The notes under the pieces were generated by a model. The model saw only the letters and a list, made by a program, of their open reading frames with translations. It was not told where the DNA came from and ran no database searches. A stretch of DNA of 64,000 bases from Isoperla grammatica (Eukaryota; Arthropoda; Insecta; Plecoptera; Perlodidae), in the NCBI GenBank assembly GCA_945910005.1, contig OX246739.1, forward strand, positions 37,520,608-37,584,607. The letters are read 5' to 3'. Below, in pieces: positions 47,601 through 59,600 of this stretch. Positions within the stretch are counted from its first letter, which is position 1. Every line of letters starts with the position of its first letter. Position numbers and translations under genes: made by a program.

Positions 47601-50600
47601 CGGCCAGGATGGCACCTGTTGCTTGGGCACTTACACCTGTGAGGCGCACAACTGTATGGGCACGGTCGCCAGCTCGGCTTCGCTGCTTGGGTTCGAAGGT
47701 AACAACCCCACGCAGAATAGAAGTTAGTTGAGTTCTAGATTATATCTACACTGAGGGGGTGGTATAATTATTTTCGATGTATCGCATTATCATACAAAAT
47801 AGTTTATGCGTGCATTTTAACCCATAGTACTGTTCAAAATGGTTATAATTGCTTACACAGATTAATACCAAATAATTGAAGCAAGGGTACTGCAGTAAAC
47901 GGTAGAGTGTAAAAGAAAATTACTTAATGTCCAAACTATATTTTATTGCCAATATCTTTGCATATTTTCTGAAGCAAAAATCTGTTCGAACACGCACCTT
48001 AATGACTGTGACTTGACTTGTTCAGATCGCATGTTGGGCAAGGGCGCCGAGACGCCCCCCGTAGACCAAGCCGCCAGTCTCGCCAGCCTCGCCAAGATGA
48101 GTGGCCACATGATCGCGCGCGACCCCTCTCTGTCGACGATCCACGAGGAACGAACGTCGCAGATGTACGACCCGGCGACCGAGAGATCGCTGACGGTCGA
48201 CGAGCGAGCGGAGGTATCGTTCTCGTTCGACGGGAAGGAGGTGTCGGTGTCCCTCTACGAGACTCCGGACCTCACCGAGGAGGAGGCGCTACAGGTGGTC
48301 GAGATGTACGCCGACGAGCTGTCAGAGCACGTGTCAGGTGGGCGCACGCACTCACGCACACTAACACACACATACCTGTACGCTACATATGAACGCACGC
48401 AAATACACGCAGTTGTACACTATTCGCTACTGTACTGCTTCACTATGGCTGAACATATTCATATGCACCGGTACACCCACACATTCAAACAGGTGGTGTA
48501 CAAAACCCCAAATTCATACATTTGTACATTTTGGATATACACTAAATATGTAGTTATACACGCTACATACCGTCACGTCTATCGCGCTCACACGTATACA
48601 TATACTTACACAAAAAGTATACAATATGATACGAATAGCGGTGATTTCATCGGAAGAAACATACAAAGCACATGGTAAACAAAACTGTATGTGTTTAATA
48701 TTTGTTTTGTTTTTTAGAGCACAATGTGGTTGAGCTTCCACCGTTACGGTTCGTCAAGCAGACGTCAACCACCGGCAAACTACTCAGAGAAGCGCTCGTC
48801 ATTGACGTCTCACCCGACTACTTCGCGTCAGCTGAAGAGGATCTCCGTACGGACGCCGACGTCGAAGACTTGTCTATATCCGAGGCGGGTCAACACCCCG
48901 GCCTCCCCCAAGACTTTGACGACGATGGTGCTTTCGACGAACTGGAAGCCGATGGTTTCCTTGATCGCGCCCTCGCTTCGAATATACCGTATCCCGATCA
49001 ACTGGTGCCTCAAAGACCACCCAGGAAGAAGACTACGTCACGGGGTGAGTCCGACGCTAAGGATAGCGACACGTCGTTCCACAGCATGTCGGCCGGTAAA
49101 GGAGTCAGTGTCGGTAAATCTGGAAAGCAAGATGAGAAGAATGGAATTTCTGCCGACGGTATGCCACGAACGCCAGATGCTGACTCAAATTCGAAAATTG
49201 AGTCATTTGGCAGCGCAAGAGGGAGCTTAAATAGTAATAAGCCAGAAGATGCCGCGCAAGTAGTACCGGTTGAAAACAGGCCCCTTTCACGTGTTGATTC
49301 TAATAAAAGAAAGTCACCGGAACCCGATGATAATTCAGAAGGAAGAAAAGCTAAGCATGCTGAGCCTAAGCTGGATCACAGCACACAAACTGGACCACCA
49401 AAGAAAATGATGCGCTCAGTCGAGAGCAGCCAAGGGCAGTCTTTTGAAAATATCGCTCGTGGAAAAACGGACCCCGCTTCTACTAAAGCATCATTGACGT
49501 CTGAAGGAAGCCAAATTAAAGAGGAGACTCAAGAAGCTGTAAATATTGCTATGGAAGTCGATCCACAAAAAGTAATTACAGTAGGCGAAGTTGATCCTCA
49601 ACCTAAAAAGCATGAAATAAAGATTATCAAGAAACAAAGAAGTGGAGAGAGTAAGGAGATAGAATCTGTAGCTTCTAAGAAATCCGACGAAGAAACTACC
49701 CCTAAAGTTTCGAGGAAAAAAATAAAAAGATCGTCCTCCAAAGAGAAAAGCATGGACGGTGAAGAAACTGCATTAGCTGCTGAACCACTTACTAAACCAG
49801 AGGAACAATCGCCGGTTGTGATGAGACGAAAGAAAAACGCATTATCTGCATCTAGAAGTCAAAGTAAAGAAGGAGATCAGATGATGGATCCTTCAAAACC
49901 CAATGCACCTGGAGAAGCATCCCCTACTACTGCAAGAAAGAAGAGGTCAAGCGATAAAAAGGAAGTTGTTCAGAAACAAATTACGAGCAAGGATGATTCA
50001 TACTCAGAAGAAGGAGATGGATTAAAAACTCTTCTTACTATCCAGCGAGATGAAGAAATCACAGTTGGTGATAATCAGAGCTCTAATAAAAGACGTAAAC
50101 GTAGAGACTCTAGAAGATCATCCTCTTTTGAGTCTAATAAAGAAGCTGATGAAGAACCATTAGCAACAACTCTACAGTCTGAGATCGAAAATATTACCCA
50201 GCAAATGACAGACAGGGAAAAACGTTTGTCTGGACTTGAATTTGAACTACCGCGTCTGCAAAGTCCAGAATTAGTTGAAGCAGTGGAGACGTGTGTTGTA
50301 GAGAAAAGTGAACCGTCGTTGATTGACAACCTGACTAAATCCCTGCAATGTATTCAAAAAGGTCTTGCCTCGGTAGAAGAGCAAGTCAAGAGTCAACTTG
50401 TTTCACAGTCTCTCAAATCTAGTCTATCAGTGCTTGAATCGTTGAGTCAACCAATCAGTGATATACAAAAGGGAATATCTATGGCTGAAGAGAAATCATC
50501 GTCAGAGGAACTTACACCTGGCAAGTCTGGTTTAAATCTACTAGAATCTCTGTCACAGCCCATCAAAGCATTCCAGAGGGGTCTAGCAAAAATTGAACAG

Positions 50601-53600
50601 CAAGCATGTGAAGCACGTGCGGTAGAAACGCCTTTAGAAAGAACACAATTTTCGATTTTGGAAAACGTTTCTCAGCCAGTTGAAGAATTTCACAGAGGTA
50701 TTGCGCTTATACAGCAACAGGCAATGCTGGAAGCTGGTGAAGAATCATTGGCTGACGTTTCAAATCTACCTCACGAGTACCAAAGAGCATCAGGGAAAAT
50801 TGAACAAATGGACGATATAAGGGAGGAATCCTTAGCGGAAACTCCCAGTATAAAATCGTATGCAACGGCACCACAAGATAGCCCAGGATGGAAAAATGTG
50901 TACGCCCAAGTTGGTCAATCCGGCGTTGATTCAGAAGACGCATCTCTGGCAGACGCACAAAGTATCGGGGGATACGTTTCCCCAGTAGCAGAACTGCAAC
51001 GGGCTCTTACACAAATAAGCAAAGGTGTCTCCCTGATGGAGAGGAAGGATTCTACGCCAAGTGCATGGTCCTTCTCAACACCACCTCAAGAATTTGGCAA
51101 ACAAGGGTCTCAGACAGGTAAAACGTTCCTCGAATCCGAATCACTGTTTCAAATGACAACTGTTCCAGTTTTACAGGCTGTTGTTCAACCTGTACAAAAC
51201 TTGCAAAGAGCTTTTAATGCTTTAGAACAGCAAACTTTGCAGGAAGCAAAATCTGGTGTCACTACACGGTCATGTGACCCTATATTGGAGTCCTTATCTC
51301 AGACAATGGATGAGCTTCGGAGAGCGGTAACTATTGTAGAACAGCACGCTGAGATGGAGCAAGGAGAAGGAGGAGTAGGTTCTACTGTACTATCTGTAGT
51401 TACCGAGCCCATGCAAGAACTGGAAAGAAATATTGCATTGATAGAGCAACAACAGACGGTATTCAGTTCCGGAGCAAATATTGCGGGAAGTGTTAAATTA
51501 TATATGTTGAAAGATTTGGAAACACCAATTCGGCAACTAGTCCAGGGCTTATCAAAAGTTCAAAACGAATATTTGTTTGGCCCAGAAGAAGTTTTACAAG
51601 CAAGGTTACCAATGCTAGAAAGTATTGAACAGTCTATTAAAGAGGTTCAAAAAGGGATTGAAATAGTTACAAAAAGTGATGTTTCAACAGAAAGCGTAAA
51701 TACAATTGCTTGGAAGGGTAGTCAGGTACTGAGTTCTCTGGCTCAACCTTTGATAGAATTACAAAGAGGTATTATGCAAGTACAAAGAAATGTTATATTG
51801 GAAAAAGATGGCCAAAGTCAAGCGGTCATAGGTAGTACATCCTTAGACCGTTTATCACAACCATTGCATGAACTAGAAAGTGGTTTGGCTCGTGTTGAAC
51901 AGTTTGTTATTGAAGAAAGCACCTATGAGTCGGCGTCATCAAAAGCCATTGAAGTACTTTCAGGCCCTTTGTATGAACTAAAGACTACAGTTAGTGCTAT
52001 CCGAGACAAAATAGTATTCGGAGGGGAAATGGAAAACCTCGATATACTGGCTATGCTTGGTCTACCATTACAAAGCTTGCAGCAAAGCCTTGGTGATGTA
52101 GTGAGGCAACAAACACCATTGACGTCACAGCAATCTAGTCTGCAGGTGGTTCAGAGAATGGCACAATCTGTGGATGATCTTAAATTAGAGGTAGCCAGGA
52201 TTGAATACCGTGCTGTTTCAGAACCACCAACAGAATCATTGAAAGCAACACTGTCAGTACTGGGAAAACTTGCTGAGCCCTTGCATGATCTACATCAAGG
52301 CTTAATCAATGCCGAACAGTCGTTGCACGAACCAAATGAAATTACTTTCTCGGAAATCTCAGACGTGTCGGCATTGCAGACTTTATCAAAACCTCTTAAA
52401 GGCCTCCAAGCTGGGTTAGCGCAAATAGAAAAAATTGTATTCGAGATCGTGATTCCATTGCAAGAGTTTGAGCACATGTCATCACGAGATATTTTGACAC
52501 CTGTTATAAACGAATTGCAGGAAGGTATCGCTGAAATTCATAAACAAACTGTTTGGGAATTCGAAGATGACTCCAATTCGGAGAGACCTGCTTCTTCCCT
52601 TCTAGAAACGTTGTACCGCCCACTTCAAGAGCTGCAGAGAAGTTTGTCAACCATAATTGAAGAACCTAATTTAGGCAATGAACTGGAATCTCCAATGATA
52701 CTACAGTCCTCTGCAAATGTTTTTGAAAATATGTCTCAGTCCATTCAAGATCTTCGACGAGAGATATCTATAGTTGAAGCACAACCACGTGTTGAACTCA
52801 AGCAGGGACAACCAAATAAAAAGCATGCAATATCAATGCTGGGATCATTGGCGGAGCCGCTGTTTGAACTACAAGTAAGCGTCTCGCAGTTGGAACAACA
52901 AGTCCTTGGGTCACAAGAATCTTTGCAAGCGGAGAATGAGAGTGTAAAGCAGCTTGCTATGATTGTCGAGCCAATCAAAAATCTGACAAAACATCTGACT
53001 ATCATGGAAACTGGCGGAACCGAAAAGGGCAATACAGAGTTATTGAATTCTCAAACATCTGCTGATTTAGATTCATTGATAGGACCTATCCAAGAATTGC
53101 ACAGGGGCATAGAAAAATTCGAGGTCCATGCTGCTACGGAAAACGCGTCAAATCGTCCTGAATCTTCAGTTGCTAACACACTAGCCCGATCTTTACACGA
53201 ATTAAATCAAAATCTATCTAACATTGAAAATGTTGTATCAAATGCACCTAATATTTTAATCGAACAAGACACAAAACATTCTGCAGAGTACCAGCAAATA
53301 TCACAATCGTTTACAAAAATGCAACAAGGTTCTGCCATGATTAAAAAACAGGAGCGTCTTGAGACAAATCCCAAATTTAGTGTTTTGAAAAACTTGTTAC
53401 AACCCATTGAAGCTTTAGCGGCAAAATGGGAAGAGTTGCAAGTTGTTAATACTTCAGCGAGCAGTGACGGTTTTGCGAAGCCTATGTTAGAGCTGGCAAC
53501 ACCTGTTGAAGAATTGCAAAGAGAGATTGCTGTGGCAAAGGAGCAGTTGACAATGCAAAGTGGTAATAATAAAAACATTCTATTAATGCTTGATACCATA

Positions 53601-56600
53601 TCACAACCAATTAACGAGATGAAAGCCACGATAAGCCATATTGCAGAGCACGGCGTGATACAAGATGCAGGACAGCAAAATAAGGAAACATTTAAATTAG
53701 AAAAATTAGGTTCTGCTGTAAAGCAACCACTTGTGCAAAAACATAAATCTGTTGTGCCAAAAGAACATCATGCATTAGTACAACTGCAAGAACCAATAAT
53801 TCACAAAGCCACATTTGGAGTCGCTGAAAACTTAAATGAAGCTTTACTAGAACTTCAAGACAAATTATCATTGGTTGCCCGAGACAACTTGTTGGCTGTT
53901 GGCATTGAACAGATGCCTGAAGCCAAGGTTCAGCTATTGGAGAACTTGCAATATCCACTTGAGAAACTTCAGAGAGGAATTACTTTGATTGAAGATAAAA
54001 AGTCTAACCAAAGTAAGAAGCAACTACTAGCATCAAAGATTGCCCTCATCGATACACTAACACAACCTGCAGAAGAACTTCACCAGTTGTTGTCGCAAAT
54101 TGAACAAGCAAGAGCTGTCGAGATAAGTGAGAAACCAGTAGCAGAACAGGCTGGTTTTTCAGTATTGGAATATTTGTCGAAGCCAATTAAAACGCTTCAG
54201 CTTGGTCTAAATGAAATGCAACAACAAATTCTGCTTGAACATAAAGCAGAACAAATGTCAGAAGATCTTCTGCTATTAAAAAGTGTAGAACAACCTCTCA
54301 AAGAAATGCATCATGCATTGGCAGAAATTAAAAAGCAGGAGAATGCAATGGAAACAGAGGAGCTACCTCAACTGTCCATAAAACAAATATACCAGCCAAT
54401 AGAATGCCTTAAACAAGGTTTGATTCAAATTAAACAACAAATAGTATCAAAGGTCAGCACGGCTAGTATTTCAGGAGAATCGCCTACGTCTATGCATCAA
54501 GCATTGGTGCTGCCAATTGAAGAACTCGAAGCTGCTTTGAATTCAATATCAAGCCAAGATTTGTCAAAACATCCGGACTTGTTAATCAAGCATGCTTTAG
54601 CTCAACCACTGCAAGAGCTTGAAGTTTGCCTTGCCAACATTGAAGAACAACGCATAATCTTCAAAGGGGAAGAGGAAATACCAAAAAATTCCGGATTTGC
54701 TCTTCTGAAAACACTTACAAGCACAGTTAGAGAACTTGAAAGCGATTTGTCCCAAGTTGAAGAGAAATATGAACCAAGTCCAAAAGTATCACTACTTAAG
54801 GCAATGATTGAACCAGTTCAAAACTTACAGCATGGCTTGTGTCAAATTGAACAAATTGTGTTGCATGGCAATAAAGAAAATATTAATAACTTAGGTGTGT
54901 CAGTTTTAGAATGTGTTGCTAACCCAATTGCGGAGCTGCAACTTGAATTGGCTAAAGTTGAAATGCAAATCAAGACACACGTACTTACAGGAGAAACGTC
55001 TCAGACACTGGAATCGGCAAATTTAAAATCGATTTCCCAACCAATTGAAGCACTGCGTCACGGCTTGTCTGAAATTGAGAAAACTGTTCTTCATAAAGTG
55101 GAAGGAGATGTGTCAGAAATAAGTGACTGGTCAATCCTTAAAACTTTAGCTACTCCCTTAGAAGAATTGCAGAATGGTTTAGCTGAAGTCGAGCAGCAAT
55201 TGATTCTTGAAGGCCCAGAAGAAGAAATGAGCGAGATGTCAGGCTTGTCTTTGCTCAAAACCATTGCTCATCCTATGCAAGAAATACAACATAGTATCGC
55301 CCAGATCGAAAAGCAACTTATTTTGGAAGGTCGAGATGATTTGTCTTCGGAAAAGATGGACATTACTCAGGCGCTGCTTCTTCAAGAAGGCGGCCGAAAT
55401 TTGGCCCAAATTCAACAACAAGCTGTGTTTGAAGCTAAGGGTGCAGATGTAGCGGAAAACGCAACACTCGCACTGTTGAAAACCATTACCCAGCCAATGC
55501 AAGAAATACAAACCAGCGTGGCCCAAATCGAACAACAGTTGATCTTAGAAGGCAGAGGAGAGGATATGTCAGAAAAATCAGATTTATCTGTTCTTAAAAC
55601 TATAGCGCATCCCCTAGAAGAGTTGCAGAGAGGATTAGCACAAATTGAGTTTCAAGTGGCAATGGAGCGAAGGGAAGACGACCTTTCTGAGGAATCAGGT
55701 TTTTCTTTGTTGAAAACCCTTGCGCAGCCAATCCACGAAATACAACAAGGTGTGGCTCAGATTGAACAGCAGTTTGTCTTAGAGAGCAGAGGAGATGATG
55801 TGTCAGAGAGGTCTGATATGTCAGCCCTGAAAACATTAGCGCACCCTCTTGAAGAACTACAACGAGGTCTGGCGCAAATTGAGTTCCAAGTAGCAATGGA
55901 GCGTAAGGAAGATGATTTGTCTGACAAATCTAGTTTGTCTATGTTAAAAACAATTGCCCACCCAATGGAAGAACTGCAACAAGCTATTTTACAAATTGAA
56001 CAACAGGTTATTCTTGATGCAAGGGAAGAACAAATGTCAGACAAGTCAGATCTATCAGAGCGAAAAAGGCTTGCTCATTCGGTGGAAGAACCAGGGCGTG
56101 GTCTGGCTGCAATTGAACAGCAGTTTGTTCTTGAGACAAGGGAAGAGGACATGTCGGACAAAACTGACTTGTCAGCAATCAAGAAGGTTGCGCGTGTATC
56201 ACAACAAGAGCAGCTTGGACTAGCGCGGACCGAACAGCAAGTAATGCTAGACGCCAGAGAGCAAGACATGTCCGATAAATCAGATTTGTCGATGTTGAAA
56301 ACACTAGCGACACCCTTGGAAGAACTGCAGCGTAGTCTCGCTCAAATTGAACAGCAAGTAACACTTGATGTCATTGATGACGACATATCTTTAAGGTCGG
56401 AGATGTCAATGTTAAAAACAATCGCTCATCCGATTGAAGAACTACAAAGAGGGTTGGCCCAGATTCATCAACAGATGGTTCTCGAAGCAAGGGACGAAGA
56501 CATGTCAGACAAATCTGATTATTCCCTGTTGAAAACTCTAGCACATCCCCTGGAAGAGCTACAGCATGGATTAGCGCAAATAGAGCAGCAGGTAATTATG

Positions 56601-59600
56601 GAAGCCAAAGGAAAAGATATACCAGAGAACACAGAGTTATTGATGTTGAGGACCATTGCTCAACCAGTGGAGGAACTCTGGCGTGGTATTGCTCAGATCG
56701 AGGAGCAACTTGTCTTAGATGGCAGAGAACATGATATGTCAGATAAATCAGACGTGTCTGTATTGAAAACTTTAGCTGTTACTCTTCAAGAATTGCACCG
56801 TGGTTTTGTTCAAACTCAGCAACAAGTAGTTCTTGAAGCACAAGGTGAATCACTCTCAGATAAACCCAGCATCTCGCGTTTGGTCACCTTAGCTGGAGAA
56901 GTCGCTATATCACAGAGAGGACTTGCGCTAGCTCACGAGCAAATGGTCTTTGAACCTGGTACAGAAGATCAAACGTCAAGCAACATTTCCGAATTAAAAA
57001 CATTAGCTAACCCATTGCAAGAGGTGATGAAATCACTGGCTACTGTACAACAGCAATACGCTTTAGAGTTCTCAGGTGCTCTTTCGGACAAAGAAGACGT
57101 TTCAGCTTTGAAAACTTTAGCGACGTCTGTACGAGACCTTCACGAAGGATTGATTTTAATTGGTGAACAGATTGTCATGGAAGGTGGAAAAGACTTTAGT
57201 AGAAAGGACAACGCTTCATTGTTGGCCACATTAGCTCAGCCTATTCGTGAAGTACAGACTGGTATTGCTTTAATCTCGCAGCAACATGTTATGGATACGG
57301 GCGTCTTATCAATGAGTGATCAGTTAGACATGAGTGCGCTGAAAACTTTAGCGAAACCACTAAAGGAACTGGAACAGAAAATTGGACTTATAGAAGAGCA
57401 ACAACTACTTGAAGCCACAGGTGAACCAATGTCGGAAGACGATACGATACACTCCGACCTACCGACATTGCGAAGCACACCGTCATTGGGAGTCGCGCAC
57501 GTCCATGAACAGTTTGCCCTTGACGGCGACCTTGAATCGTTCTCTGATAACACAGACAACCAAGCGTCGGAGCAATTCCCACTGCCAAGCGAGCGATCCA
57601 GGAGAGGGGTCGCCATCGTCCAGCAACCAGAGGTCCTGGAGGGTCAGGCGCAATCGATGAGCGAAACACAGTCAAGAGTTATGGAGACGGCCACTGTTGA
57701 GACGGCGGAGAGTCTCAAACGAGCACTGGTAACGAACGAGGATGTTATCGATGATCAAGCGAAACATACGCTAGAACGGGAGATAAGGGAGAAAGATGTA
57801 ACTGAACGCAGACAAATGGAAGAAGAGAAAAACAGAAAGGAAGCTGAGGAACAAGAAAAAAATAAAATTGAAATGGCGGAACTGAAGAAAATCGAGGAAG
57901 AGAAGAAAGAAGTTACCAGAAAAGAAGTGGAACACAAAGAACTTAAGAAAAGGAAACAGGAAGAAGCTCAAATAAAAGAACAAGAAGAAAGACAGAAGAT
58001 AGAAACTGAATTGAAACAGAAAGCAGAGAAAGAGGAAAAAGATAAAAAGATGGAAGAAGAACAAAAGAAACAGGAACAGGAAATGTTGGACCTCAAGAAG
58101 GAGGAACAAAAGATTAAAATGGAAAAAGAAAACCAAGAGGTCGAACGAAAGAAAAAGGAGGAAGAAGAAATAGAACACCAGAAAAAGGCTGAAGAAAAGC
58201 AGAAAAAAGATAAAGCAGAAGCAATAGAACGAAAGAAAATGGAGGAAGAAAAGGAACAAGAGGAAGAACAAAGAAAGATAGAGCAGGAAGAAGTAGAACA
58301 TAAGAAAAAAGAGGAAGCGAAGAGGAAAAAGGAACAAGAAGAGTTGGAACTAAAGAATAAAGAAGAAGCAATGAAGGCAAAAGAACAAAAAAAACTGGAA
58401 CTAAAGAAAAAAGAGGAAGAAAAAATGATAAAGAAACAAGAAGAATTAGAACTAAAGAAAAAGGAAGAAGAAAAGAAGAAAAAGGAAGAAAAAGAATTGG
58501 AAGTCAAGAAGAAAGAGGATGAAAAGAAGAGAATAGAGAAGGAAGAATTAGAACTAAAGAAACAAGAGGAAGAAAAGAATAAAAAGGAACAAGAGGAATT
58601 AGAATTAAAGAAAAAAGAGGAAGCAAAAAAGAAAAAGGAACAACGAGAATTGGATCTCAAGAAAAAGGAGGAGGAAGAAATAGAACTTAAGAAGAAGGAG
58701 GAAGAAAAGAAAAAAAAGGTACTAGAGGAATTAGAACTGAAGAAAAAGGAGGATGACAAGAAGAAAAGGGAAGAGGAAGAATTAGAACTCAAGAAAAAAG
58801 AAGAAGAAAAGAAGAAAAAGGAACAAGAGGAATTGGAACTTAGGAAAAAGGATGATGATGAAAAAATGAAAAAAGAACAAGAGGAATTGGAATTAAAGAA
58901 AAGGGAGGAAAAAAAGAAGGAAATGGAACAAGTAGAGTTAGAAGTAAAGAAAAAAGAGGAAGAAAAGAAGAAAAAGGAGAAGGATGAATTAGATCTAAAG
59001 AAGAAAGAGGAAGAAAAGAAGAAAAGGGAACAAGAGGAATTGGAACTAAAGAAAAAAGAGGACGAAAAGAAGGAAAGGGAGAAGAAAGAGTTGGAACTAA
59101 ATAAAAAAGTGGAAGAAAAGAAGAAAAAAGAGAAGGAAGAATTAGATCTGAAGATGAAAGAGGAAGAAAAGAAGAAAAAGGAACAAGAGGATTTGGAACT
59201 TAAGAAAAAGGAGGATGAAAAGAAAAGGAAAGAGAAGGAAGAATTAGAACTTCAGATGAAAGCGGAAGAGAAGAAAAAAGAACAAGAGGAATTGGAACTA
59301 AAGAAAAAGGAGGACGAAAAGAAGAAGAAGGAGAAGGAAGAATTAGAACTTAAGAAGAAAGAGGAAGAAAAGAAGGAAAAAGAACAAGAGGAATTGGAAC
59401 TAAAGAAAAAGGAGGATGAAAAGAAGAAGAAAGAGAAGGAAGAATTAGAACTGAAGAAGAAAGAGGAAGAAAAGAAGAAAAAAGAACAAGAAGAATTGGA
59501 ACTAAAGAAAAAGGAGGATGAAAAGAAGGAGAAAGAGAAGGAAGAATCAGAACTAAAGATGAAAGAGGAAGAAAAGAAGAATAAAGAACAAGAATTGGAA

